Source: Brachybacterium tyrofermentans (GTDB lineage: Bacteria; Actinomycetota; Actinomycetes; Actinomycetales; Dermabacteraceae). Taken from it: a DNA stretch of 64,000 nt. The translations under genes were made by a program, and so were the position numbers. The stretch is from contig NZ_JABUXW010000008.1 in NCBI RefSeq assembly GCF_014897585.1, forward strand, positions 62,001 through 126,000, in the 5' to 3' direction. The notes beneath the pieces were generated by a model that saw only the letters and a list, made by a program, of their open reading frames with translations, did not search any database and had not been told where the DNA came from. This document shows positions 21,149 to 30,693 of the stretch, piece after piece; positions within the stretch are counted from its first letter, which is position 1; every line of letters begins with the position of its first letter.

Positions 21149-21958
21149 TCAGTCCGTCTCGCGCCGGCGGCGCAGGAACTGCTCGAACTCCTTGGCGATC
21201 GCGTCGCCGCTCGCCTCGGGGAGATCCGCGGCATCCTGGGCGCGCTCGAGGCGCCGCACGTAGTCGGCGACGTCCTCGTCCGTGCGGGCGAGCTCGTCGA
21301 CGCCGCGCTCCCAGGCTTCGGACTCCTCGAGCAGGTCGTCGATCGGGATCGGCGCGCTGACCAGCGACTGCACTTCCCGGAGCAGACCGAGCACGGCCTT
21401 CGGGGAGGGGTTCTGGGAGACGTAGTGCGGGACCTGCACCCACACGTTCGACGTGCGCAGGCCCGCGCTCGCAGTACGCCGTGCGAGGATCGTCGGGACG
21501 CCGACGGGCCCCGAGTACAGCTCGGAGCCCGCGACCGGCTGGGCCGATCCCGGTTCGATCGAGGAGGAGACCGGCAGAGGGCGGCTGTGCGGGGAATCCG
21601 CCAGGAGCGCACCGAGCGAGATGACCGAGCTCACGTCCAGCAGCTGCATCTGCTCGAGCACCTCGTCGCAGAAGCGCTTCCAGTGCAGGGACGGCTCGGG
21701 ACCCAGCACCGTCACGATCTCGGGGCCACGCGGCGGCTGCACAATCCGCAGCTCGGTGTCCGGCCAGTCGAGAACCCGCAGACCGTCCTCGTCCGTGCTG
21801 ATCTCGGGTCGGTTGACCTGGAAGTCGATGTACTCCTCGGCATCGACCGCGCCGGCCGGCCGTGACGGCCACACCTCGAGCAGATGCTCGATCACCCCGC
21901 TGGCGGCTTCTCCCGCGTCGTTCCATCCGCTGAAAGCCGTGATGGCGATTCGACTCAT
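21149..21958 (-). CDS. PAC2-family protein (proteasome-assembly-chaperone-like fold)
   Basis: The 269 residues match the bacterial PAC2 family: N-terminal ITAFSGWNDAGEAAS, then YIDFQVNRPE, a central SLGALLADSPHSRP and a C-terminal VQSLVSAPIPIDDL segment. The fold is shared with eukaryotic proteasome-assembly chaperones, but the bacterial role is unknown. This genome appears to lack proteasome core genes at the Pup locus (see findings), so the name should not be read as function. The ATG has TATGAT exactly 6 bases upstream. Confidence 0.88.
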   Translation of the reverse strand: MSRIAITAFSGWNDAGEAASGVIEHLLEVWPSRPAGAVDAEEYIDFQVNRPEISTDEDGLRVLDWPDTELRIVQPPRGPEIVTVLGPEPSLHWKRFCDEVLEQMQLLDVSSVISLGALLADSPHSRPLPVSSSIEPGSAQPVAGSELYSGPVGVPTILARRTASAGLRTSNVWVQVPHYVSQNPSPKAVLGLLREVQSLVSAPIPIDDLLEESEAWERGVDELARTDEDVADYVRRLERAQDAADLPEASGDAIAKEFEQFLRRRRETD

Positions 21959-21964
21959 CCCTCC

Positions 21965-21970
21965 ATCATA
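21965..21970 (-). promoter_or_regulatory. Leaderless -10 element of the PAC2 gene
   Basis: TATGAT on the minus strand, then six bases (GGAGGG), then ATG at 21958. GGAGGG also resembles a Shine-Dalgarno but would be too close to the ATG to work as one. Confidence 0.6.
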
Positions 21971-22012
21971 GGCTCCATCGCGCTCTCCGAGCCGAGGCGC
22001 AGGACCACCGGA

Positions 22013-22018
22013 TATCCT
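22013..22018 (+). promoter_or_regulatory. -10 element upstream of the M50 protease gene
   Basis: TATCCT lies 48 bases before the ATG. A GTG at 22023, only 4 bases after it, opens a 15-codon frame whose TGA overlaps the protease start (ATGA). The spacing is shorter than in the other leaderless cases. Confidence 0.45.
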
Positions 22019-22066
22019 CGCTGTGCCCCGGGGATCCACCACCCCGGCCGGAGGAGTGTCCACCCC

Positions 22067-23185
22067 ATGAAGAGCCCCACGCTGAGACTCGGCGCACTGC
22101 CGCCGATCCAGGTCAGCCCGGGCACGCTCGTCACCGTCGCGGTGTTCGCGCTGATGCTGTACCCGTCGTTCTCCGACGGCAGCGGCAGCTTCTCCGCGGC
22201 CGCTCTGCTGCCTGCCCTGGGCATCGCCCTGTTCCTCGTCCTGTCCGTGCTCGTCCACGAGGTGGGGCACGCCGTGAGCGCTCGAGCCTTCGGTGCGACG
22301 GTCGACCACATCGCCCTGACGCTGTGGGGCGGGCACACGCAGTACACGGGGCGGCCGATGTCCGCCGCGGCGTCGATCGTCATCTCGCTCTCGGGCCCGG
22401 TCAGCAACCTGGCCCTCGCCGCGCTCGCCACGGCCGCCGGGACGCTGACCGATGCGGGGACCACCGCGGACGTCTTCTGGTATCTCTGCTCCCGCCTCAA
22501 TCTCGCCCTGGCACTGTTCAACCTGCTTCCCGGCCTGCCCATGGACGGCGGACGCGCCCTGGAGTCCCTGCTCGGCGGTGTGCTGCGCAATCCGCTGCTG
22601 GGTACGCGCGTGACCGCCTGGATCGGACGCGGCATCGCCGTGCTCGTCGTGCTCGTCCCGCTGCGGTGGATCCTGCAGAGCGAGGGAGCAGGCACTTTCC
22701 TGCTGCTCGCGCTGCTCTGGGCGATGCTGATCGCCGGCATGCTCTGGCAGGGCGCCTCCCGGGCGCTCGGTGCGGCGACGCTGCAAGCGCGCATCGACAC
22801 GCTCGCCGCGCGCTCCCTCGCCCGCCCGCTGCGTCTCGTCGCGCCGCAGCAGATGCTCTCCGACCTCGGCCCCTCCTCGGAGCTCGACGCCCTCCTCGTC
22901 CTGGACCAGCGCACCGCCCGGCCGGGGGTCGTCGGTCACGTCCTGCGCGTCCAGCCCGCCGCCGCCGCTGCGGTGCCGGACGGCGAACGCTCCCGCACCC
23001 CGATCAGCGCCGTGGCCGGCCCGGTGGGGGAGATGGGGGCGCTGCGGGCGTCGCTCCGCGGCGACGAACTGGTCTCCGCGATCCTCGCGCGACCGTTCCC
23101 CCTCTATCTCGTGCTGGAGGATTCGGGCCAGGCGCTGGGCGTGATCCTCAGCGACGAGGTCAACGCTCTCCTGCGCGGACGGTGA
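22067..23185 (+). CDS. Site-2-protease-type M50 metallopeptidase
   Basis: An intramembrane zinc protease related to SpoIVFB and Rip enzymes. The 372 residues have about six membrane segments, the zinc motif HEVGH (64-68) in the second hydrophobic segment and the third ligand in NLLPGLPMDGGRALE. The C-terminal 130 residues form a soluble region that may be a divergent CBS pair (inference). The ATG has GGAGGAG 11 bases upstream. Substrates are unknown. No anti-sigma factor gene is nearby. Confidence 0.85.
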   Translation: MKSPTLRLGALPPIQVSPGTLVTVAVFALMLYPSFSDGSGSFSAAALLPALGIALFLVLSVLVHEVGHAVSARAFGATVDHIALTLWGGHTQYTGRPMSAAASIVISLSGPVSNLALAALATAAGTLTDAGTTADVFWYLCSRLNLALALFNLLPGLPMDGGRALESLLGGVLRNPLLGTRVTAWIGRGIAVLVVLVPLRWILQSEGAGTFLLLALLWAMLIAGMLWQGASRALGAATLQARIDTLAARSLARPLRLVAPQQMLSDLGPSSELDALLVLDQRTARPGVVGHVLRVQPAAAAAVPDGERSRTPISAVAGPVGEMGALRASLRGDELVSAILARPFPLYLVLEDSGQALGVILSDEVNALLRGR

Positions 23186-23225
23186 CCCATACGACTCCTG
23201 GGCGCGGACGTCTCACACAGCGTCA

Positions 23226-23231
23226 TATGCT
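23226..23231 (+). promoter_or_regulatory. Leaderless -10 element of trmI
   Basis: TATGCT is followed by six bases (GGACGC) and the ATG at 23238. It probably drives the trmI-mpa-dop-pup-pafA series. Confidence 0.65.
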
Positions 23232-23237
23232 GGACGC

Positions 23238-24317
23238 ATGACTGATCAGCCGCAGCCGCCGCAGCAGAGCGCCGCCACCGACGAGGCTCCGGCCACCGCC
23301 CACCGAGACCTCGGACTCGGCCTGGATCGCACGGGGCCCTTCGCGGTCGGCGACAAGGTCCAGCTCGCGGACGTGAAGAACCGCCTGCACACGATCACCC
23401 TCAAGGAGGGCGGCGAGTTCCACACCCATCGCGGCGTGCTCCAGCACGACCTGCTGATCGGTGCTGAGGACGGCGTCGTCATCGAGGACGGCCGCGGCAC
23501 GCGCTACCAGGCGCTGCGCCCGCTGTACGCCGACTACATGCTCTCCATGCCGCGCGGCGCCGCGATCATCTACCCCAAGGACTCCGCCCAGATCCTCATG
23601 TGGGGAGACATCTTCCCCGGCGCCCGGGTGCTGGAGGCCGGCGTCGGCTCCGGCGGCCTGACCACCGCGCTGCTGCGCGCCGTCGGCCCCGAGGGCACCG
23701 TGCATTCGATCGAGCGCCGCGAGGACTTCGCCGAGGTGGCCCGCGAGAACGTCGAGACCTACTTCGGTGGGCCCCATCCCTCCTGGGACCTCTCGATCGG
23801 GGACTTCCAGGACCTCGCCCCGACGCTCTCACCTGGTGAGCCCCAGGTGGACCGCGTGGTGCTCGACATGCTCGCCCCGTGGGAATGCGTCGAGTCGGCG
23901 GCCGAGGTGCTCGTCTCCGGAGGCGTGTACCTCGCCTACGTCGCCACCGTCACCCAGCTCTCCCGCACCGCCGAGGCGCTGCGCGATCATGGCGAGTTCA
24001 CCGAGCCCTATGCCTGGGAGTCGTTCGTGCGGCCCTGGCACCTCGAGGGCCTCGCCGTGCGCCCCGAGCACCGGATGAACGCCCATACCGGGTTCCTGCT
24101 CACCGCCCGCCGCACCGCCCATGGCACGAAGGCGCTGACCCGCGTGACGCGACCCGCGCCCGGCTCGCATCTCGAGGAGGAGCTCCAGGATCCCGCCAAC
24201 GACGGCTTCGGCGGCTCGGACTCGGAGTGGGGCCCGAAGGACGTGGGGGAGCTGGGCGTCGCGCCCCGCAAGCTCAAGCGCGCGCTGCGGGACATCCGCC
24301 AGGGCCGGGACCGCTGA
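23238..24317 (+). CDS. trmI: tRNA (adenine-58 N1) methyltransferase
   Basis: TrmI makes m1A58 in the T-loop of tRNAs. The 359 residues have an N-terminal beta domain (about 30-95) and a Rossmann methyltransferase domain with [16 protein letters not shown] (SAM motif I), [14 protein letters not shown] and [12 protein letters not shown]. It is longer than Mycobacterium TrmI through an N-terminal extension and an acidic C-terminal tail. It lies 44 bases upstream of mpa, an order widely seen in actinobacteria, but no direct link between the two functions is established. Confidence 0.93.
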   Translation: MTDQPQPPQQSAATDEAPATAHRDLGLGLDRTGPFAVGDKVQLADVKNRLHTITLKEGGEFHTHRGVLQHDLLIGAEDGVVIEDGRGTRYQALRPLYADYMLSMPRGAAIIYPKDSAQILMWGDIFPGARVLEAGVGSGGLTTALLRAVGPEGTVHSIERREDFAEVARENVETYFGGPHPSWDLSIGDFQDLAPTLSPGEPQVDRVVLDMLAPWECVESAAEVLVSGGVYLAYVATVTQLSRTAEALRDHGEFTEPYAWESFVRPWHLEGLAVRPEHRMNAHTGFLLTARRTAHGTKALTRVTRPAPGSHLEEELQDPANDGFGGSDSEWGPKDVGELGVAPRKLKRALRDIRQGRDR

Positions 24318-24361
24318 GCGGCCCGGCCGCTGACCTGCCGACCGGAAGGAGAACCAGGACG

Positions 24362-25930
24362 ATGAAGACGTACGCGGAGATGACCGCAGAGCTGGACAAG
24401 CTCGCCGCCCACAACGAACGGCTGGTGGGCGGGCTGCGCAGCGCCCGCGCCCAGATCGTCGAGCTCAAGAGCGACCTGGAGCGGGTGGGCGATCCGCCCA
24501 ACACCTATGCGACCTTCCTGCGCCGCGCCGAGGGCACGACCCTGGACGTGCTCCACAACGGTCGCAAGCTGCGCGTGGCCACCGCCGCGAGCCTCGACCT
24601 CGAGGCTCTGGATCCCGGCACCGAGCTGCGGCTGAACGAGGCGCTCGCAGCCGTCGAGGCCGTCCCGGCCGGCGACTCCGGCAACGTCGTCCCGGTCGTG
24701 GAGGCCCTGGCGGACTCCCGGCTCCTGGTCGCCGTCGCCCCGGATGACACCCGGGTGCTGCGCCGCGCGGGCGGACTCACGCAGGAGACCCTCCATCCCG
24801 GCGACCACGTCCTCGTGGATCTCAAGGCCCAGCTGGTCATGGAGCGCATCGACCGCGCCGAGATCACCGACCTCGTCCTCGAGCAGGTCCCGGACGTCTC
24901 CTTCGACGAGATCGGCGGGCTCGGGGACCAGATCGAGGCGATCCGTGACGCGGTCGAGCTGCCGTTCCTCCAGCAGGACCTCTACCGCACCTACGGGCTG
25001 CGGCCGCCCCAGGGCGTGCTGCTCTACGGCCCTCCCGGCTGCGGCAAGACGATGATCGCCAAGGCGGTTGCCCACGAGCTGGTGCTGCGCAGCGCCGAGG
25101 TGCGCGGGGTGAGCGTCGCCGAGGCCCTCGAGAACTCCGCGTTCCTCAACGTCAAGGGGCCCGAGCTGCTGAACAAGTACGTCGGCGAGACGGAGCGCTC
25201 CATCCGTCTGGTGTTCGAGCGCGCCCGCGAGAAGGCCGCCGCCGACCATCCCGTGGTGATCTTCTTCGACGAGATGGAAGCGCTGTTCCGCACCCGCGGC
25301 ACCGGCATGTCCAGCGATGTCGAGACCACCATCGTGCCGCAGCTGCTCGCCGAGATCGACGGCGTGGAGGGCCTGGACAACGTGATCGTCATCGGCGCCT
25401 CCAACCGTGAGGACATGATCGATCCCGCGATCCTGCGCCCGGGACGACTCGACGTGAAGATCCGCGTGCGCCGCCCGCATGCCCGCGCCGCCCGCGAGAT
25501 CCTCGGCCTGTACCTCGATCCGTCCGTGCCGGTGCGCGAGGACCGCGAGCGGCTCCTGGACCTCGCGGTGCGCGAGATCTACGCCGAGGGTCCGGAATCG
25601 GCCTTCGTGCGCCTGGACTATTCCGACGGCGTGCAGGAGACGCTCCACTTCCGCGACTTCGTCTCCGGCGCGACCCTGCGCAACATCACCGACCGCGCCA
25701 AGAAGCTCGCCGTTAAGGAGCAGCTGTCCAGCGGGGCCGTCGGCCTGACGTCCCAGCACCTGGTCAGCGCGATCACCGCGGAGTTCATCGAGAACGAGGA
25801 CATGCCCTCGGCCGCGCATCCCGAGGACTGGGCGCGCATCTCCGGGACCCGGGGCGCCGCGGGCCGACGGGTGGAGGCCGTGATCCCCCTCCAGGGCCGT
25901 TCCCGCGCCGAGGAGGAGGCCGCCCGATGA
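24362..25930 (+). CDS. mpa: Pup-binding AAA ATPase (Mpa/ARC)
   Basis: Mpa/ARC recognises pupylated proteins and unfolds them with ATP. The 522 residues have an N-terminal coiled coil (about 1-42) that binds Pup, tandem OB domains (about 45-170), and one AAA module with Walker A GPPGCGKT (223-230) and Walker [10 protein letters not shown] (D303, E304). It ends in Glu-Glu-Ala-Ala-Arg. The C-terminal Gln-Tyr-Leu that docks mycobacterial Mpa onto the 20S proteasome is missing. The length is close to Corynebacterium ARC, which also works without a 20S core. It overlaps dop by 4 bases. Confidence 0.95.
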   Translation: MKTYAEMTAELDKLAAHNERLVGGLRSARAQIVELKSDLERVGDPPNTYATFLRRAEGTTLDVLHNGRKLRVATAASLDLEALDPGTELRLNEALAAVEAVPAGDSGNVVPVVEALADSRLLVAVAPDDTRVLRRAGGLTQETLHPGDHVLVDLKAQLVMERIDRAEITDLVLEQVPDVSFDEIGGLGDQIEAIRDAVELPFLQQDLYRTYGLRPPQGVLLYGPPGCGKTMIAKAVAHELVLRSAEVRGVSVAEALENSAFLNVKGPELLNKYVGETERSIRLVFERAREKAAADHPVVIFFDEMEALFRTRGTGMSSDVETTIVPQLLAEIDGVEGLDNVIVIGASNREDMIDPAILRPGRLDVKIRVRRPHARAAREILGLYLDPSVPVREDRERLLDLAVREIYAEGPESAFVRLDYSDGVQETLHFRDFVSGATLRNITDRAKKLAVKEQLSSGAVGLTSQHLVSAITAEFIENEDMPSAAHPEDWARISGTRGAAGRRVEAVIPLQGRSRAEEEAAR

Positions 25931-27597
25931 GCATCGACCGCCTGCTGACCACCGAGCGCGTGATGGGCATCGAGACCGAGTTCGGGGTGCTCCACGCCGA
26001 CCTGGAGGACCGGGCCCGTGCGGGCGCCGGCAGCTCGATCCTGCTCTCCCATCTCGTGGTCGGGGCCTACGCCCTCCTGGACCCCCAGGAAGGGGAGAGG
26101 GGCCGCCGCGTGCGGTGGGACTACGGCGACGAGACACCGCTGCGCGATGCCCGCGGCTTCGAGCTGCAGCGCGCCGCCGCCCACCCCAGCCAACTCACCG
26201 ACGAGGTGCGCGACGCCCACGTGCCCAGCGTCGAGATGGATGCCCCGCTGGCCGGCCCGGAGGTCGCCCCGGACGGGGACGACGCCGAGGTGCTCGCCTG
26301 GGCCGCGCAGCGCTCGCTGGGCAACGCCGTGCTGACCAACGGCGCGCGCTGGTACGTGGACCATGCGCATCCGGAGTACTCGGCCCCCGAGGTCATGCGG
26401 GCCCGCGAGGCCGTGGTCCAGGACCGCGCGGGAGAGGAGATCGCCCGCCGCTCGATGGGCATCCTCGCCGCTGCCGACGGCATCCCCGAGGTGGCGCTGT
26501 ACAAGAACAACACCGACGGGAAGGGTGCCTCCTACGGCACCCACGAGAACTTCCTGGTCGATCGGGCGGTGCCCTTCGAGCGCGTCACCGCAGCGATGCT
26601 GCCCTTCCTGGCCACCCGGCAGGTGCTGGTCGGCGCCGGACGCGTGGGCCTGGGCACCCGGGGCGAGCGGCCCGGGTTCCAGCTCTCCTCCCGCGCGGAC
26701 TTCATGGAGGCCGAGGTCGGTCTCGAGACCACTCTGAACCGGCCCATCGTGAACACCCGCGACGAACCCCACGCCGATCCCGCGCGGTTCCGTCGGCTGC
26801 ACGTGATCATCGGGGACGCGAACCTGCTGGAGGAATCCACCTTCCTCAAGCTCGGCACCGCCTCCCTCGTGCTCGCCGCCCTCGAGGCCGAGCACCGCAC
26901 CGGTCGCGCCATCCTCCCGGACCTGCGCCTGGTCGATCCGGTCGCCGCGGTGCGCACCATCAGCCACGACCCGACGCTGCGGGCCACCGTGGAGCTGGTC
27001 GACGGCCGCGAGCTGACCGCGCTCCAGATTCAACGGGCCCATCTCGACGCGATCGCCGCGGTCGCCGACCGTGACGACGCCGAGACGGCGCAGGTGCTCG
27101 ACTCCTGGGCCGAGCTGCTGGACCTGCTCGAGCAGGATCCTGCGCTGGCCGCGGACCGCGTCGAATGGGTCGCGAAGCTGCAGCTGCTGGAGCGCTACCG
27201 CGCGCGCCACGGCCTGGAGTGGGGCGATCCGCGCCTGTCGATGATCGACCTGCAGTACTCCGACCTCCGCCCTGCCCAGGGACTGTTCGCCAAGCTCCGG
27301 GCCGCAGGAGCGGTGCGCACGCTCGTGGGCCAGGACGAGGTCGACGCGGCCATGACCACCGCTCCGACCTCGACCCGCGCCCATCTGCGCGGCGGCCTCA
27401 TCTCCGCGCACCGTGAGCACGTACCCTCGGCCGGGTGGGATGCGATCACCCTCGCCGGCCCCGACAGCGGGTACCGCCTGCGCCTCGCGGATCCGCGCCT
27501 GGGCTCCGCCGCCTGGTGCGAGCTGCACGGCATCGACCTGACCACCGATCCCGAGACGATCCTCGACGCGCTGCGCCGGGCCGTCTCCGCGTCCTGA
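25927..27597 (+). CDS. dop: Deamidase/depupylase of Pup
   Basis: Dop converts the C-terminal Gln of Pup to Glu and also removes Pup from substrates. The 556 residues show the carboxylate-amine ligase fold with GIETEFGV (about 14-21, the ATP-site Glu), the Dop-specific insertion (about 38-80), a SQLTDE segment holding the expected nucleophilic Asp, and [12 protein letters not shown] overlap with mpa and a 9-base gap to pup indicate co-translation. It is a paralogue of PafA, about 1.8 kb downstream. Confidence 0.95.
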   Translation: MSIDRLLTTERVMGIETEFGVLHADLEDRARAGAGSSILLSHLVVGAYALLDPQEGERGRRVRWDYGDETPLRDARGFELQRAAAHPSQLTDEVRDAHVPSVEMDAPLAGPEVAPDGDDAEVLAWAAQRSLGNAVLTNGARWYVDHAHPEYSAPEVMRAREAVVQDRAGEEIARRSMGILAAADGIPEVALYKNNTDGKGASYGTHENFLVDRAVPFERVTAAMLPFLATRQVLVGAGRVGLGTRGERPGFQLSSRADFMEAEVGLETTLNRPIVNTRDEPHADPARFRRLHVIIGDANLLEESTFLKLGTASLVLAALEAEHRTGRAILPDLRLVDPVAAVRTISHDPTLRATVELVDGRELTALQIQRAHLDAIAAVADRDDAETAQVLDSWAELLDLLEQDPALAADRVEWVAKLQLLERYRARHGLEWGDPRLSMIDLQYSDLRPAQGLFAKLRAAGAVRTLVGQDEVDAAMTTAPTSTRAHLRGGLISAHREHVPSAGWDAITLAGPDSGYRLRLADPRLGSAAWCELHGIDLTTDPETILDALRRAVSAS

Positions 27598-27606
27598 GGA
27601 GGACCC

Positions 27607-27795
27607 ATGTCCCAGCAGTCCCTGAACGGCCCCGGCACCGGAGGCGAGGACGAGCAGAACGAGGTCGCCGCGACCGGCGGCCAGACCTTCGCCTCGGCGC
27701 AGGGCGCCGACGACCTGCTCGACGAGATCGACGCCGTGCTGGAATCCAACGCCGAGACCTTCGTGCGCTCCTTCGTCCAGAAGGGCGGTCAGTGA
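27607..27795 (+). CDS. pup: Prokaryotic ubiquitin-like protein Pup
   Basis: Pup is an unstructured tag joined to lysines of target proteins. The 62 residues end in GGQ, so Dop must deamidate it before PafA can use it. The central segment DDLLDEIDAVLESNAETFV forms the helix that binds the Mpa coiled coil. GAGGA precedes the ATG by 5 bases. The gap to pafA is only 4 bases. In proteasome-bearing actinobacteria prcB and prcA lie here. Confidence 0.97.
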   Translation: MSQQSLNGPGTGGEDEQNEVAATGGQTFASAQGADDLLDEIDAVLESNAETFVRSFVQKGGQ

Positions 27796-27799
27796 CCCG

Positions 27800-29239
27800 A
27801 TGAAGCGTCGCGTCGGAGGGTTGGAGACCGAGTTCGGTCTGGTGTGCGTGCGGGCCGACGGTTCGCGGGCCCTGGAGCCGGAGGCGGCCGCCCGCGAGCT
27901 GTTCCGCCCGGTGGTCGCGATGGGTCGTTCCTCGAACGTGTTCCTGCGCAACGCCGCTCGTCTCTATCTCGACGTGGGCTCCCATCCGGAGTACGCGACC
28001 GCCGAGTGCGACGACTGGTGGGAGCTGGTGGCGCAGGACCGTGCCGGGGAGCGGATCTTCGCCGACCTCACCACCCAGGCCAACGAGCGCCTCGCGGCCG
28101 ACGGGCAGGATGCCCGCATCCACCTGCTGAAGAACAACGTGGACTCCGCGGGCAATGCCTTCGGGTCCCATGAGAACTACCTGGTGGACCGTCGAGGCGA
28201 GTTCACGCGGCTGCCGCGCTTCCTGCTGCCCTTCCTGGTCACACGCCAGATCGTCACGGGCGCCGGAGGGGTGGCCGCCCCTGCGGACGACGAGGACGGC
28301 GCGCAGTTCGTCTTCTCGCGGCGCAGCGATCACATGTGGGAGGCCGTCTCCTCGGCCACCACCCGCACCCGCCCGATCATCAACACCCGCGACGAGCCCC
28401 ATGGCGATCCCACCCGCTTCCGGCGGCTCCACGTCATCGTGGGGGACTCGACCATGAGCGAGGTCTCCACCTACCTGCGCTTCGCGACCACCGACCTGGT
28501 GCTGCGGGCGATCGAGTCCGGGCGCACCCTGCCCGAGCTCGCCCTCCATGACGACATCTCCACGATCCGCGCTGTGGCCCGCGACCTCACCGGGCGGGAA
28601 CCGATCGCGCTCGCGAACGGCGGCACGACGTCCGCCGTCGAGGTGCAGCAGCGGTGGCTCGACGCGACCGCGACCCTCGTCGAGGACGGCGACCGCAGGG
28701 ACCGCGAGGTGCTGGAGACCTGGCAGAAGGCGATCGATGCGGTCGCCACCGGAGATCGCAGCTGGGCCGCGACCCATCTGGACTGGGCCATCAAGGAGCG
28801 GCTGTTCGGCCAGGTCACCGAACGTCGCGGAGTGGGCCTGGGCGATTCCTCGATCGAGCGGCTCGACCTCGCCTATCACGACATCGATCCCGGTCAGAGC
28901 GTGTTCCAGGCCCTCCAGCGCCGCGAGCTAGCACCGTCCCAGCTGTCCGAGCAGCGCATCGAAGCGGCCCGCGAGACCGCCCCGCGCACGACCCGCGCGC
29001 ATCTGCGCGGCCAGGTCGTCACCGCCGCGCAGGAGCACGGCGTCGATCACGTCGTGGACTGGACCACCTTCCGCCTGACCCGGCCCGGCGCGATGCCCGT
29101 GCAGGTGCTCGACCCCTTCGCCACCTCGCTGCCCACGGTCGACGCCCTGCTCGAGGAGATCCGGAGCCTCGGCGGAGCCCGCAGCGCCGGCGGCACCGGC
29201 GTGCCCGGTGCGGGCGCCCAGCAACCCCCTGCAGTCTGA
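27800..29239 (+). CDS. pafA: Pup--protein ligase
   Basis: PafA activates the C-terminal Glu of Pup with ATP and joins it to substrate lysines. The 479 residues start with VGGLETEFGLV, contain YLDVGSHPEYATAECD (catalytic Asp region), HLLKNNVDSAGNAFGSHENY, and RTRPIINTRDEPH. It lacks the Dop insertion, which separates it from dop. The last 25 residues are low-complexity Gly/Ala/Pro. Downstream, two FKBP isomerase genes follow the same order seen in related Micrococcales. Confidence 0.96.
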   Translation: MKRRVGGLETEFGLVCVRADGSRALEPEAAARELFRPVVAMGRSSNVFLRNAARLYLDVGSHPEYATAECDDWWELVAQDRAGERIFADLTTQANERLAADGQDARIHLLKNNVDSAGNAFGSHENYLVDRRGEFTRLPRFLLPFLVTRQIVTGAGGVAAPADDEDGAQFVFSRRSDHMWEAVSSATTRTRPIINTRDEPHGDPTRFRRLHVIVGDSTMSEVSTYLRFATTDLVLRAIESGRTLPELALHDDISTIRAVARDLTGREPIALANGGTTSAVEVQQRWLDATATLVEDGDRRDREVLETWQKAIDAVATGDRSWAATHLDWAIKERLFGQVTERRGVGLGDSSIERLDLAYHDIDPGQSVFQALQRRELAPSQLSEQRIEAARETAPRTTRAHLRGQVVTAAQEHGVDHVVDWTTFRLTRPGAMPVQVLDPFATSLPTVDALLEEIRSLGGARSAGGTGVPGAGAQQPPAV

Positions 29240-29262
29240 GAACCGGCGTTCCGGCGCCCCCG

Positions 29263-29268
29263 TACCCT
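29263..29268 (+). promoter_or_regulatory. Leaderless -10 element in the pafA-FKBP gap
   Basis: TACCCT is followed by six bases (GGACCC) and a GTG at 29275 that opens a 9-codon frame upstream of the FKBP lipoprotein gene. Confidence 0.55.
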
Positions 29269-29274
29269 GGACCC

Positions 29275-29301
29275 GTGCCCCGATCGGGGCCCGTCCTCTG
29301 A
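29275..29301 (+). CDS. Candidate leaderless leader peptide (8 residues) before the FKBP lipoprotein
   Basis: GTG at 29275, positioned as the 5' end of a leaderless message, opens MPRSGPVL and stops at TGA 29299-29301. The stop overlaps the AAAGG ribosome site of the next gene, whose GTG is at 29312. Ribosomes finishing the peptide would sit on that site. Expression is inferred from the promoter spacing only. Confidence 0.4.
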   Translation: MPRSGPVL

Positions 29302-29311
29302 AAGGCCCTCT

Positions 29312-30265
29312 GTGATCCGCCGTCGTACCCTGCTGACCACCGCACTCGCCGCGACCGCCGCCATCGGCCTGGCCGCCTGCTCCGACGACGACGAAGGAAC
29401 CGGTGGCGCGTCCGACGGCGGCGGTGCCTCCGACGGCGGCGGTGGCGCCCCCGCTCTGAGCGGGGTGACCGTCAGCGAGGACCTCGGTGCCGAGCCCACG
29501 GTCGAGTTCACGGCGCCGCTGCAGATCTCCGAGGCCGATGCCGAGGTCATCGTCCCCGGGGACGGCGCGGCCATCGCCGAAGGCGACACCATCATCTGGC
29601 GCCACCTCTACATCGACGCCAGCAGCGGCGAGACCCTCCAGTCCTGGTGGCAGGGCGCACCCGCCGGCGGTGTCCAGGTCAACGCGGAGGCCGTGGGCCC
29701 GGCCGCCTTCGAGGTCTTCACCTCGATGACCGTCGGCTCCCGGTTCGCGATGGCCGGCTGGCAGCAGGACCAGTCCGGTCAGGCGCGCTCCCTGATCCAG
29801 GTGGCGGACGTCGACCGGGTCGTGGAGCCGCTGCGGGCCGAGGGCACGGCGGGCAAGCCCTCGGGGACCTTCCCGAAGGTCACCCTCGGCGACGACGGCG
29901 CTCCGGCGCTGGACGGTGCACCGTCGGGCGATGCCCCCACGAAGACCACCCGCGAGGAGCTGATCGTGGGCGCCGGCGACACGACCGTCGCCGGCGACTA
30001 CCTGACGATGCACTACACCGGCTGGAAGTGGTCCGACGGCTCGCAGTTCGACTCCTCCTGGGACCGCAGCGCCCCGTTCTCCTTCGTCCAGGGGCAGGGC
30101 CAGGTCATCACCGGCTGGGACGAGAATCTGCTGGACCTCGCCGTGGGCAGCCAGGTCATGCTCGTGGTCCCGGCCGAAGAGGCGTACAAGGACCAGGGCG
30201 AGCTCGCCGGGGAGACCCTCGTCTTCGTCATCGACGTGCTGGACGCCGCCCACCTGACAGACTGA
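29312..30265 (+). CDS. Secreted FKBP-type peptidyl-prolyl isomerase lipoprotein
   Basis: An extracytoplasmic, membrane-anchored folding factor. The 317 residues begin with a lipoprotein signal (two-arginine head RRR, then LTTALAATAAIGLAAC, lipobox Cys23) and an acidic, Gly-rich linker. A degenerate FKBP-like domain lies at about 50-180, and a clearer C-terminal FKBP domain at about 210-317 (MHYTGWKWSDGSQFDSSWDR, GWDENLLDLAVGSQVMLVVP). The head may direct Tat export (inference, tatA and tatC are in the window). Lnt, also in the window, would acylate Cys23. Confidence 0.88.
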   Translation: MIRRRTLLTTALAATAAIGLAACSDDDEGTGGASDGGGASDGGGGAPALSGVTVSEDLGAEPTVEFTAPLQISEADAEVIVPGDGAAIAEGDTIIWRHLYIDASSGETLQSWWQGAPAGGVQVNAEAVGPAAFEVFTSMTVGSRFAMAGWQQDQSGQARSLIQVADVDRVVEPLRAEGTAGKPSGTFPKVTLGDDGAPALDGAPSGDAPTKTTREELIVGAGDTTVAGDYLTMHYTGWKWSDGSQFDSSWDRSAPFSFVQGQGQVITGWDENLLDLAVGSQVMLVVPAEEAYKDQGELAGETLVFVIDVLDAAHLTD

Positions 30266-30312
30266 TTTGGCACACTGGCCCCTGACCCACATCACCTCGA
30301 GAAGGAGCACCC

Positions 30313-30693
30313 ATGGATCGCAGCAAGCCCGAGATCGAGCACCCCGAGGGCCCCGCGCCCACCGAGCTGGTCAGCACCGACGAGATCGTCGGTGACGGCG
30401 ACGAGGCAGGACGCGGCGATGTCGTGGACGTGCACTACCTCGGCGTCTCCCACTCCACGGGTGAGCAATTTGACGCCTCCTGGGACCGCGGCGAGCCGCT
30501 GCGCTTCCAGCTCGGCATCGGTCAGGTCATCTCCGGCTGGGACCAGGGCGTGCAGGGGATGAAGGTCGGCGGCCGCCGCCGGCTCGAGATCCCCGCGTCC
30601 CTCGCCTACGGCGACATGGGCGCCCCGCCGGTCATCGCGCCCGGCGAGTCGCTGATCTTCGTGTGCGACCTGGTGGCGGTGCACAAGCGCTGA
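30313..30693 (+). CDS. Cytosolic FKBP-type peptidyl-prolyl isomerase
   Basis: A single-domain FKBP of 126 residues that catalyses proline isomerisation. Recognisable segments are VDVHYLGVSHSTGEQFDASW, GQVISGWDQGVQGMKVGGRRRLEIP and LAYGDMGAPPVI. There is no signal peptide. GAGAAGGAG precedes the ATG. It lies 47 bases after the lipoprotein FKBP, giving the cell one isomerase on each side of the membrane from one locus. The end overlaps the priA frame. Confidence 0.94.
   Translation: MDRSKPEIEHPEGPAPTELVSTDEIVGDGDEAGRGDVVDVHYLGVSHSTGEQFDASWDRGEPLRFQLGIGQVISGWDQGVQGMKVGGRRRLEIPASLAYGDMGAPPVIAPGESLIFVCDLVAVHKR

Noticed and set aside
24008-26137. 709-codon minus-strand open frame opposite trmI, mpa and dop
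   Set aside because: It crosses the boundaries of three well-supported genes and has shadow-like composition (His, Gly, Leu). This is a GC-rich artefact.
27796-27799. Space for prcB/prcA between pup and pafA
   Set aside because: Only four bases separate the genes, and no proteasome-like N-terminal Thr protein appears anywhere in the window.
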